A stretch of 40,792 nt of DNA. It comes from Nannochloropsis salina CCMP1776. Taxonomy: Eukaryota; Sar; Eustigmatophyceae; Eustigmatales; Monodopsidaceae. Below are positions 21,994 to 36,147 of this stretch, one piece after another. A program made the translations under genes and the position numbers. Under the pieces are notes generated by a model. It worked only from the letters and a program-made list of their open reading frames with translations. It had not been told where the DNA came from and did no database searches. The DNA lies in assembly GCA_004565275.1 (NCBI GenBank), contig SDOX01000002.1, positions 2,867 to 43,658 on the forward strand, in the 5' to 3' direction. Each line of letters starts with the position of its first letter. Position 1 is the stretch's first letter.

Positions 21994-24900
21994 ATGTACT
22001 CCAGGACGGTCAACCTCCACGCAAATCAACTTCGCAGCGTTGCACGCACTCCTCCGCTACTTAATCTCGTGTCCCTCAATCTCTCATCGAATCACCTGCA
22101 CTCGTTCTCCCTGTCCTCGTCTTCCTTCTCCTCTTCCTCCACCTTACGCACCTCCCCCATGCCGAGTCTTACCCATCTCGACCTTTCATGCAACCAAATT
22201 ACGGCATTGGACACTACTTTTCCTTACCTCCCCTCTCTCCAAATACTATTGGTCCCTTTCAACCGTATCGAAGACCTAGAGGGCTGGGGTCAGTACGGAT
22301 CGTGCCTGTTGCCCGGTGGGTGAACAAGCCTTCCAAGGGAAGGGGAGGAAAGACTGGGGCAGAATGCTGTTACTTCTTTTCAAAATTTGCTCCATCAGAC
22401 GCGTTGCCCCCGCGACTGAACTGGTACTTCCCCTCTTTTCCCCCGCAGCCTTGCGCACGCTCGACCTGCGAGACAACCTCCTCTCCCACCACCTGCCACC
22501 CTCCCTCCCTGCCAACGTCTGTCCTCTGCTGACCGCCCTCCTTCTCCAAGCCTGGCGCCCCTCTTCTCCTTCCTCCTCCCTTCCTTCCTCCTCCCCTTCC
22601 TCCTCCCTTCCATCCTTCCCTGCTTTCGTGCAGGGCAATCCTGTCTGTGCGAGGCCCGGCTACGTCTCTGTCACAGCAGCGTTGTTCAGGGAGCTGAAGA
22701 GGCTCGACGGTCTGGACTTAGGTAAGAGCGAGGGAAGCAGCCGGTAAGCGGACAGGAAGGGGAAGGAAGACAGAGGCTTGTGGCTGCACGACAAGAAAGG
22801 GGAAGGAAGGCAGAGGCTTAGAACGACGTCCTTGATGGGCGGGTACATGAAAGGGGAACATGATGGGAGGGGAAGAAGCTCCATCCCAACATCTTTCCCC
22901 CTCCACACCTAACGATGGGAGGGGGAAAAGCTCCGTCCCAACGTCTTTACCCTTCCACACCTTTCCTTTTTTCACAGCTGAGATATTGGCCATGGAACGT
23001 CGGGAAGAAGGTGGCCTGAGGAATCCCGCTTCCTCCACCGTCCCCTCCCCCCCCTCCTCCGTGCCCTTCCTCCCCTCCCTCCTCCCCTCCTCCCTCCCTT
23101 CTACCCCACCCGGTAGGAAAGCGAGCTCATCCAGGATCGAAGCGGATCCGGAGCAGAAGCAGGGACCGCGCCAAGGCCATCATCAGCACGCAGGATACGG
23201 GCAGCACGTGGAGAAGGAATGCAAACGAAGCATCGGGAAAGCCCAGTCCCGGAATGGGTGGGGCGGTTGGAGGGGCGGGCGGTCGCAGACATTGGTGGGA
23301 GCACGGCGGGTGCGTGATGAAAGAACGGGTCTAACCTACATTCCGCATAAAATCAGCATCCGGCAAAAGGAAAACTCTGCCATGGAACAAGCAATAGAAG
23401 AGGAGGAGGAAGAGGGAACGGAGGAGGATTGTTCGGGAGAGGAGGAGGAGGAGGAGGAGGAGGAGGAGGAGGAAGAAGAAGTGGTGTGGAGGAGGAGGCG
23501 GGAAAGAAAAAAGGGATGGAAACGAGAGTCTGTTAGAAAAAAGGCAGAATGGAGAGAAAAAAGAAGGACGGACAGGGGGAGCCTCCACAACCATCGTCCT
23601 CAAGAGAGAGGTGGAGGGGGAGGCGTTCCGATCTGCCCGTGCCGGACGGGGACGAGACGCAGCGCGGTCGATGGACTCGCACCGAATGGAAGGGGGGAAC
23701 GGGAGATATCAGACGTTGTCCTCTTCCCTGTGCCTCCTCTCCTCCATACTCTCCGTTCCCCAACTACTGTCCGAGACGGTACATTGAGGAGCCAAAGCCC
23801 TCCCTGACTTCTCCCTTCCCTCCCTCCCTCCCTCCCGGCCGCCTCACTTTCCATCACACCCACGACGAAGCGGTGCAGACTCTACCCCCCCCCCTTCCCT
23901 CCTTCCTTCCCTTGCCCCCTTGCTGACTCAATTTTGCGCCCTTTTCGAGCGGAGAAATACCCGGACTTTGACACGCGCCTGGACCCTGTGGCGATGCGAA
24001 GTCCGCATGGAGGGTGGGTGGGGAGTGAAGAAAAGAGGGGCAATGGGGAGGAAGAAAGGTAGATGTGCTTGAATTCGTGCAGTAGTTTCATACTCAGGGA
24101 TGCTTCTGCGCGCGGTTGGTGGGCGCATCGGTTGAACATTGCTCTCTTTCCCTTCACCGCGTCGTTTTTTTTTCTCGGCTGTAGAGCCCGTTCAAGCGTT
24201 CCCCACAAGCCTCCTCCTTATCTCGAAGGATGCGACTGAATCTCTCCCTCCCTTGTTCTCTTTCCCTATTGACCCAGCCATGCTGGAGCGGCAGCAGTCT
24301 GAAACCGCTTTGATGCTTCACGATGTACACAAACGTCATGCGGCCGACCAGAAACATTTGCAGGCGTTGCTAAGAGAAAAGGAGGAAAAGGTGAGGGAGG
24401 GATTGAGGGAGTTTGGGAGATGCAGGGCATCATGAGGTAGGAGCGGGATGGTGAAGGCCGGGAGGAGGAGAGGGGAGTATAGACAACCAAACGATTGGAA
24501 GCCGGTGTGGAAGATAAGAATGGATATTCTGCCAAGAAACCTCAAAAATTGGTCGCAAATTTAAAATGCCTCAAAGTTAAGGGTGGTCCAAGCCAAGTCT
24601 TCGTCTTTGGAAGGAGCGGTAGAGGCGCTTCGACGGCTTCAAGGAGAGGTGAGACCTCTTTGTCTGCTTGCCCTTTCTCTTTTCTGTATTCCTTCCTCAT
24701 TTCTAAATCGACCCGGTTGGCACGCAGCATGAGGATAAATTGAGTGACGCCTATGAAACAGTGCGGGTGACGAAAGAGAACGCACAGGCTGAGCTTCAGG
24801 TAGTGTCCTTTTCCTCCTCTCGTTCCTCCCTTTCTTTTTTCCCATTGCCCCCCCTGCTTCGTCTCTGCGACTGATCTTTCATGATCATCTTCCTTCTTTC

Positions 24901-27900
24901 AGGCAATGACAACCTCAGTTGAGCTGAGGGGGAAAAAGTTAGCCGAGGAGGCAAACGAGGCCGCCCAAATTTACCAAGCAAGTGTGAAGAAATATGAAAA
25001 GGTACAGCGACTACAGGGGCGTGGAAGGATCGGAATGGGGCAGGTATTGAAGTCACGGGGAAAGAGAAGAGGGACCACCACCATCTGATTCCCGTCGGTG
25101 TGACAGGCGCTGCTGCTCGCGCAGGAGGCTAGGGAGCGGGAGGGGAAGGAGAGGGAGAAAGAAACGGCCACACGTACGTCAAGGAGGAATTTTTGTGAGG
25201 AAGGGAGGGCGTCTACCTACGATGCACTTACTTTATCTCCCCGTCAAGCTTCTATTCCACGTCCCTTCTTCCTCTCCCTCCATTTCCCCTCTAATTCTAG
25301 CCCGCATTTATCTTGGGAAAGTGCTTGCTTTTTCGAATATTTCGTGTCATAAAGACATTGTCACGCACTCTCCGCTCTTTTTCTCTTTCCCTATCTTGCT
25401 TCCTCCGGTAAGTACGGGAGACGCTCTCTGCCACGTCGCGCCTGCTAGCTTCATACAAAACGCACGCCAAAAGGGACGAAGCGATCTTCTCTGCCCTGTC
25501 CGAGGAGAAAGCGGTAGGTTGCACGCTATAGGACTCCGAAAGCCCTTGCTCTCCGTCCTGACCTCCCTCTTGCAGACCCGTCTTTGCTCTCCTTCCCCCT
25601 CATTCCCCCCCAACATTCCTCTGCGTGCCAGTTTTCCCTTCAAGCTCTGATTGCTCGTCTTACTCCCCCCCCCCACTTCTACCTTCCCTCTCCCTCTCAC
25701 CCCTCCCGCCATAAGTGCTTAGAAACTAATCTTGCACAGGCAAAGTCAGAATTAGAGGCGAAACAGACGATGTTGGACGATCAGAACAAGGCAATAGCAG
25801 GTGAGAGAGAAGGGACAAGTGATTGAAAATAGGAAGAAGGAAAGTGAGTGATGAAACACAAATGAGAAGAGTTAAAGAGAAGTAGTGTATCTGCATGTAC
25901 TTATAGCGACGTAATAGCGAACCAGGGTCATCTCATATCTCTGTCGACTTCTGCTTCCCCTCCTTTCATTCTCCATCCTTTCCATCTCTCCCGCCCTTTT
26001 CCCAGCCCTCGAGCAGGCAGAAAAACAAAAAAGGGACGATTGTGAGACGGAACAGCAGCGTCACAAGAAAGTAAAAGCCGCGATGACACGCGACATCGAG
26101 AGCCTACGAGAAGAGGTAACAGTGAGGGGTAGACGGGAGGACGGATTGAGCGAGGGTAGGAAGGGCAAGCACGATTTACCAATCTCCTTGAGACCACAGG
26201 GAGACGCAAAACCCCATGAAAATGTCGAGGCAGGCAATGAGGAGAAAGCGAGAGAAAGCGAAAAAGCGATGAAATGAGGAAATCAGGGATATCTTAAACT
26301 TGGCTTCCCTATTCCTGTCCGTTTTCCCGCCGTTTCCTTCCTCACAGCTCTCGCGAGCCCACTCCCTGACCAGCTCCCTCCAAAACTCGCTGTCGGCCTG
26401 TCGAGAGGACCGCGACCGGGCTCAAGCAGCCCTTCTCGCCGCCTCAAAGTCCGACCCAACCCCCTCCCCTCCTCCGGCCCCGCCCCCTTGCCTCCCCCCA
26501 TCGGCCCCAGTCATCCAGGAGGCGGTGGATCGGGCCCTGGAGCAGGCCGAGATAGAGCACACGAGGCAGTTGAAGGCGAAAGAAAAGTCTCTACGGTCAG
26601 ACTGGCAACGGGCCGAGGGAGGGAAGAGGGGAGAAAAAAGGGAAAGACGGTGCTTGCTGGGACATGGGCAGTAAAAGACGTCTGCATTCCTGGTCAATAT
26701 CTGGCCGAGTCCTTTTCCACGGGGCATCTCGTATAGATCACACTTCTCTGACATTTTTTTTTTCGCCCCACCCTTCTTTTCCTTGACATGCTTACAACCC
26801 AGCTTCCTGCAAGACGAGTTGACCGCACAGGCCGCTGTGTTTGAGCGACGGCGAGCCGAGTCCAAGATGAAGGCACGAGAGGAGAAGGACGGGTAAGGGC
26901 GCAGGGGGAATGAGAGAGTATAAGCCCAAAAGTGTATTTTTGAGAGAGATACGAAGATGGAGAAGACGAAAGGTCTCAGGAGGAATCAGGAAGCGGCAAA
27001 AGGCGGACGACGTGTGAAGGGAATGGAAACAGAGGGACCAGGGAGGGAAGCGGTTTGATAGGAGGAAGCACGGTAGCCCCGGAAGGAAGGAGGAGAAGTA
27101 CAGCTCATCGATCAGCGGTCTTGATCTCCTGTGTATGACTATATGCGCTTTACATCGTGCCCCTTTAATCGCTCCTCTTTACCTCCCTCCCTCCCTCACC
27201 TCCAGGGCTATTGACCTTCTCACCCACGAGCTCACACGCCGGTCGCAAGCTCTGAGCCTCTTGGAAGAGGAAGTCACCGCCAAAGATGCCGAAACAAAAG
27301 CCGAACAGGGACGAAGGGCGGAGGCGGAGCGAGAGATTGAAAGTGGGTGCGCTCAAGTGGGGCATTGCAACGCCCGTTGCTGGCCCCCGAGTCCTTCGCG
27401 CCTTTTTCTTTTCCTTGTTGAATCCGTTTCTTTCGTCTCTGCTCCCCCTTCTCACACCTCCTTCTTTTCACATTCTTTTTCCCCAGCCCTCCGCCACCGG
27501 CTCACCTTTTTGGAAGAAAAGGTGTCTCGGGCAGAAATCTGCGCCGGGGCAGCGCAGCGGCGATGTGTTGTGGTGGAGAAAGAGAGGTGCGGAGGCGAGG
27601 GAAAGGAAGGGAGGGGCGTGGGAAAGGAGAGAGCATAGGAGGAATGAAGAGGTAAAAGGGCCCAAAAGGAATACAGGGCGGAGGAGGCGAGTGAACCCAT
27701 TTTAACGCCTTCGATTGATAGACACCCTCAGCACCCTGGGACAAGGAATATCTCTCCTTCCTGCGCCACCTCCACCGCATCTCCCTCTTCTCTCTCCCTC
27801 CGACCTTGCTCACTGCCTTCTCCTCCGTCTTTCCCTCTTAACCGTCGTACTATAGGGTCCAGGAACGCCGGTGCTGGGCGGAGAAAATGACGTGCATGAG

Positions 27901-28294
27901 CTCCCTCTTTCAAGACTTTGCCCTCTCTTCCTCCCTCAAATCTCCTTCCTCCTCCTCCCCCTCTTTTTCTTTTTCCTCCTTCCCTTCACCCCTTTCTCCT
28001 GAGAAACATCTTTCTCCTCCTTCTTCTGCTCCTTCATTGACCCCTCCCTCGGTCCCTCCATCGGTCCCTCCATCCACGCCTCCTCCCCGCCCTGCTTCGT
28101 CGTGGCGGGACGCGGGAATAGGAAGAGAGCCCTCGGTCCTTGGCAGCACAAGGGACAGGGTGGGAAGGAATGGAGGAGGAGGAGGAGGAGGAGGAGAAAG
28201 AGGCGGAGGAGGAGGAGGGAGAAGAGGAGGCGGAGGAGGAGGAGGAGGAGGAGGAGGAGGAGGAAGAGGAGGAGGAGGAGGAGGAGGAGGGTGA
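21994..28294 (+). CDS. LRR and coiled-coil protein, LRRCC1-like (centrosomal type), 16 exons
   Basis: Exons: 21994-22288, 22449-22721, 22978-23778, 24278-24390, 24577-24648, 24728-24799, 24903-25001, 25107-25173, 25449-25513, 25716-25800, 26006-26115, 26348-26595, 26803-26892, 27206-27342, 27487-27586, 27856-28294; 3066 nt, 1021 residues. About five SDS22-type LRRs (NLVSLNLSSNHLHSF, LTHLDLSCNQITALD, LRTLDLRDNLL) end in the cap GNPVCARPGYVSV and LKRLDGLDL, as in LRRCC1. Then a low-complexity region with a poly-Glu run, coiled coil from about residue 457 to 876 (for example ALEQAEKQKRDDCETEQQ), and a Ser/Pro tail ending in poly-Gly. Short in-phase coiled-coil exons support the model. LRRCC1 proteins act at centrioles; that role here is inference. 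The start is uncertain: the ATG at 21994 leaves the first LRR incomplete, so an upstream exon is likely. The 22978-23778 exon may hide introns. Confidence 0.8.
22862..22963 (+). repeat. Tandem duplication of about 50 bp in an LRR-gene intron
   Basis: Two adjacent copies beginning GATGGGAGGGG and ending CTTCCACACCT or CTCCACACCT differ at a handful of positions. Just upstream (22757-22820) another pair of copies of GGGGAAGGAAG-CAGAGGCTT is present. All lie in the intron 22722-22977. Confidence 0.85.
23437..23482 (+). repeat. (GAG/GAA)n coding repeat, poly-Glu
   Basis: Uninterrupted Glu codons within the third LRR-gene exon. Mostly GAG with GAA at the end. Confidence 0.9.
28171..28291 (+). repeat. 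(GGA)n repeat encoding the poly-Gly end of the LRR gene
   Basis: About 120 bases of GGA units with GAA, AGA and GGC interruptions, read as Gly with a few Arg and Glu up to the TGA at 28292-28294. A splice out of this exon before the repeat cannot be excluded. Confidence 0.85.
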
Positions 28295-28763
28295 GAGACG
28301 TGGGCGGAGTGGAAGGTTTTTGACCAAGAATAGTGTGAAGTCAGGTGGTTTGTGACAGCCCCAAAGCAGAGGGATGCATTTCCCTTCAAAGCAACGAATA
28401 CGAAGGATCATGGATTGTCAAAGCCACATTTTGTGATGTAGGATCAAGATAGGACAAGGGCAGTATCACTCACGTTTTTCTTACAATACTCTCCCAGAGA
28501 CTGGACCCCCCCTCTCCTTCCCTTCAGAATTCTCGCCCTGCCTCCCTCACGACCTCCCCCCCTCTCTCCCCTTCCCCTTCCACATTTTCCCTCCCTGCCC
28601 GTGCCAGCCTATTCTACGATCCCTTCATCTCCCCTCTCTTTCTAAATCAACACCGCACAAAAGCTTTGCACATGACCCCGATCCGATCCTCCCCCGGCAT
28701 GTCTCCTTCCCTCCCTCCTTCCCTCCCTCCTTCCCTCCCTCCTTCCCTCCCTCCCGCCTTCCT
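28295..28763. other. Convergent intergenic region between LRR and PP1 genes
   Basis: About 470 bases between two stop codons on opposite strands. It contains a (CCCTCCTT)n tract at 28706-28755. No further coding exon seen. Confidence 0.6.
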
Positions 28764-32384
<3,621 letters not shown>

Positions 32385-33865
32385 GGTGGGAAGCGAGGAA
32401 GAAGCGGACGGCACGATGGAAACGGAATAAGATTCCGTGCCTCTTGAACTTATTCTGCTAGTCTTGCTGATGATTGCGTCGGTTTTTATGGTGGACAACA
32501 TGGGGGGGACATGCGGCTGCGGAAAAAAAAAGGGAAACCAGGATGGAAAGATCTCTCTCTCCCAGTTTCCCGAGATTCAAGGACGCACAAAAGATGCCAA
32601 AACCACAGATGAGGGCGCAACAACAATTCCTCCCCAGGCCAGTGCACCGTCAATCGCCTCCACGCCTGCGAATGTTAGGGTATGAACGGTGAAGGTGAAG
32701 GTGCGTTCATTGTGTACGACCTCGACGACGCAAACCATGTCGTCATCGCTACAGCCTCTCGGAAAAGCAAGTTGCTGGCGTTAAGCGACCGCACTGCCCT
32801 TTTTTTAGCCTAGGGGGTGTTTTAAAAGCCTACTTTTACACCCCACCACCCGAGACGTAGAGTATCCTCACTGTCTCACGTACTGTCTTTTTGGATGCGT
32901 GACTGACGTCGGTGCTGCGGATAGGGTGGAGCTTGTGGGAGTTGCTAGAACAGAAAGTATCAGGGAGGGGCATTTTCAGCTGGGTGGTTCGATAAAGGAT
33001 TATGGCGCTTCGAACGCAAAAAGAGTTTTCCTGGGAGACCGTGGTGGTTGCAAAAAGCAATTTCAAATCTAGAGCTAGTCGAGTGATATCTGCACCCCCA
33101 AAAGAAGCGTTTGATCGACTTTGCAGCGGCCTGTCCGCTAAACGATTTTTCCTTCGCTATTTATTTCCGCGTGGCGTTTGATTCGACACGCAGCAGTTGT
33201 GATTAGGTACACAACAGATGGACACCAACATCTTATTTCATTTGGCACGCGGGTGATTGAAGCATCATGAGTACGGGACAGCTATTGCTCATAAACGCCA
33301 TCTATTTCAGAATTTCGTACTTAGAGTTCAATGTCATCCTCAAAAATCCCTTGAAAGTTACTCCGTTTGTGCCTCATTATGTACTCAATTAATAGCAGGG
33401 TGACTGAACATGGTTCAAAGATAGCTTATGCACTCTCCCTTTGCGCTGTAAAGTGTGTGGGATCCAAATGGAGCGCAATTTGTTTATTTATTGTCATGGC
33501 GCCAATGAGGTGGTGCCCAAAGTGGTATAGGCTAGTACCAACATCGCGCTTCCGTCCCTTTCACGATTTCAAACCTGGCAACAATTTCCAGCTGTCCAAC
33601 AATTGTTGGTTGCGTTTTCTGGAAGAATTCCTGAGGCGTTTGAAACTGCGCTTCAGCAATCTTTCGCTCGGCGTTTACTCGGGGGCATCTCTTCGCCCCA
33701 TTTGATGGTTGCTTCTTTTTCGTGCAATACCTCCCCCCATTATTACATTTTGAAGATCGCGTCACTCCAGGCCCAATCCTCCCTTCCTTCTCCTTACCCT
33801 GCTACGCGGACGCCACCCCATTTTCCACGACCTCATTCATCTCTTCTCCCTTCCAGGGACCTTAC
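32385..33865. other. Interval upstream of PP1 and downstream of the WWE gene
   Basis: About 1.5 kb. It should hold the PP1 promoter and the end of the WWE gene. A possible last WWE exon lies on the minus strand at about 33532-33700: after an AAAAG acceptor a frame runs through QTPQEFFQKTQPTIVGQLEI to a TAG. The rest (32500-33500) is AT-richer and I see no gene in it. Confidence 0.45.
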
Positions 33866-35633
33866 CAGGCGTGTCACATGGATAAAGATATTTACAATCG
33901 ACCGCGAGGTCCAACGTGGAAGGAAACCAGGCAGAGCCTTGCCGCCGGCACAGTCTTCGCTTGCCTGGAGCTGCGCCTCCTCCCCCTCCCTCCTCCCCCG
34001 CCCTTCCCCTTGCTGCTGTCGCTGCTTTAGCCAGTGCTGCTGCACCTCCTTGCTGCTTGCAAATGGTTGTAAAATGTGCATTTAGCCGGACGAGAACGTC
34101 ACAGGGTGGCATTTTCCCCACCTTGTCCTCTTGTCCTCCCTCCCTCCCTCCCTCCCTCCCTCTCCTTCCTCCCTCCCTTCCTCGCGTTTCTTCCTCCCTT
34201 GCCTTGCTACCCCCGCAACAGCCCTGCCTTTCCCCGCCCCTCCCTCACTTCCTCCCTCACGCCTTTACCTGACTCTCCTGATCGCGCCCTTCGCCCACGT
34301 CTCTGTCGTGCGAGCAACCACTTGCCCCACCGCCACCACATCCGCTCGTGTCGGCCTCTGTTGAGAGAAAGCTACCCGGATTTTGAGGGCCTGCTGCTTC
34401 GTCCAGCTCGACACTGCGTCCGCGTCTGAGGGAAGGGCGGAAGGCAGGCAGGGAGGGAGGGAGGGAGGGAGGGAGGGGGGGGAGGGAGGGGAGGGAGGGG
34501 AGGGAGGGACATCGTTAGGAGGCAAGCAGGTTGTACCAGGGTCCTCTGTCTCCCTCCAACCCTCCCTCTTCCACCCTGCCCTCCCTTGCTCGCTCTCCCC
34601 TCTCTGCCTCACCCAATGTCGCCAGCGTCTCCTGCCCTCGCCGCCACCGGCCTTTCCATCGACGCACCACCGCCCCTAGTCCATGTGATGGTTTAGGACC
34701 CCGCGTCATCCGACGGACTCTTCGTTGGGTGCCTGTGGACCGGTTGCTTTGCACATGCTCTTCCACTCCGTTGGCTTGCGGGCTGGCAAAATGCACCACG
34801 TAGGAGCGCGGAGGGCCTTCATCAGTGGCGTGGGCGCCGTGCGGGCGGTGGGTACGAGGGGGGTGGGCAGACTCTCCGGGAGGAGAAGGACAAGGGGGGG
34901 CAGGCGGAGAAACGAGGAGAAGCGCATGGGTTTTCCCGCACCGCCATTCCCGTTCCAAAAGAAGCTGGGCTTGTGGTCCATATTCAAATTCGTTGCCCCA
35001 TTCGTCCAGGTACATCCAGCAGAACATCGTGGTGATGGGGCCAGAAGGAGGGGGCGGAAGGTCCTGAACCTCCTTGACCACATCGCACCATCCACCGGGG
35101 GAAGAAGAGAGAGTAGAGGGGGCTTGACGGGACGGAGACAAGGGCTCGGTCGGTGCCGTGGCAGGTAATGCATGGCTTTGGGACGCATGGATGGAGCATA
35201 AGGGAGGAATTTCAGGGAGGTCATCCAGCATATCCCACGTCGCTTCCTCCTCCCCTTCGGTCTTGATTTCCTCTTCTCCACCGCATGGGACCCCTCCATG
35301 ATCCGTGGTGCCTTCATCCGGCCCAGGCCAGAGGGGATTCTGCGTTAATGAGGATGGTTCCCCTGGAAGCAAGGACGGGCGCTGGATGGAAAGAGGACGC
35401 TGGTCGTCGTCAATGACCACCGTATCCTCCTCTCCCTCCTCTCTTCCCTCCATTCCCTCCATTCCCTCCATCCCTCCGGCCATTCCTTGCGTCTGAACCT
35501 CTTCCCTGCTTCTCCCCCGGTGGCTTTCCACAAGGCCCGACCATCCCCTCCCCTCCTCGCTTATGCCAGCCCTCTCGACTCGCTGCTTCAGCTCGAAGCC
35601 TGAGTCCACTGCAGACAGAGAGGGATCATTCAT
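33866..35633 (-). CDS. WWE-domain protein, ends incomplete
   Basis: Exons from the 5' side: 34613-35633 (phase 1 out), 34269-34425, 33866-34055; phases agree. Residues about 202-309 match a WWE domain: CWMYLDEWGNEFEYGP, an LLLEREW segment, SYVVHF, then QSNRSTGTQRRVRR, the last being the characteristic N-x-x-TG-x-x-R-x-VRR ending. An insertion of about 30 Pro/His-rich residues splits the domain. WWE domains bind iso-ADP-ribose of poly(ADP-ribose) or occur in ubiquitin ligases; which applies here is unknown. The N-terminal 200 residues are acidic and disordered, with a GMEGMEGMEG repeat; no RING, HECT, PARP or UIM domain was recognised. The third exon is Gln/Lys/Arg-rich. The start ATG at 35633 may be internal, since the frame stays open upstream to about 35674 behind an acceptor. 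The 3' exon is unresolved. Confidence 0.72.
34447..34508 (-). repeat. (GGGA)n tract before WWE exon 34269-34425
   Basis: Perfect GGGA units followed by GGGGA variants; CCCT in the transcript, about 20 bases upstream of the acceptor at 34426-34427. Confidence 0.9.
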
Positions 35634-36147
35634 TGCCTTAGGGACCCCTACCTGGACAATGAGCGCATAAATTCTGTAGATCGTGCGGAAGGAGGGGAAA
35701 TGTCAAAGAACACTCTGGTCCTCATGGCTTGTGGTATCCACTGCTTGAGCCTCTTGAGCTATTGTTACAAGCCTTCCGTCCAAAAAGAATAAATCTCATT
35801 CAATGATGTCTTGAAAGTGTATTCTTGTGCACGGTTTCCCCCGCGCACATCTACATAATCTTGGCGCATAAAACTTCTCAGAAGGAACGGGGGCCCTTGA
35901 AGTACTAGAACGTCGCTTTTGGGCGAGGCTAAGTGACGAGTCTTCGCCTTAGGTAAATCGACAGGCGTTTGTTGTGTGCCGCAACAAGTAATACCAAAGC
36001 ATGTCCTACCACGTAGAAACTTTACCTCGATGGTTTCTCTGTTGCACTTGTTTTGCATATGGTTCATAAACAATGCATTCTTCCATGTGTGGAAGCGTCA
36101 ACCTCCCCGTTCCTCTTCTCTGGCCTTATTTCAACTTGTAACACTGC
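35634..36147. promoter_or_regulatory. Divergent intergenic region between WWE and FKBP-MsrA genes
   Basis: About 510 bases separating two divergent genes. It should contain both promoters, and possibly a 5' exon of the WWE gene near 35640-35740. No recognisable regulatory motif; no CCCT tract. Confidence 0.5.

Noticed and set aside
28706-28755. Regular (CCCTCCTT)n repeat that could be mistaken for a repeat array such as CRISPR
   Set aside because: It is a simple microsatellite without unique spacers, in a eukaryotic nuclear context.
32984-32995. GGTTCGATAAAG, resembling a tRNA T-arm box B
   Set aside because: It does not end in CC, and no acceptor or anticodon stem can be drawn around it.
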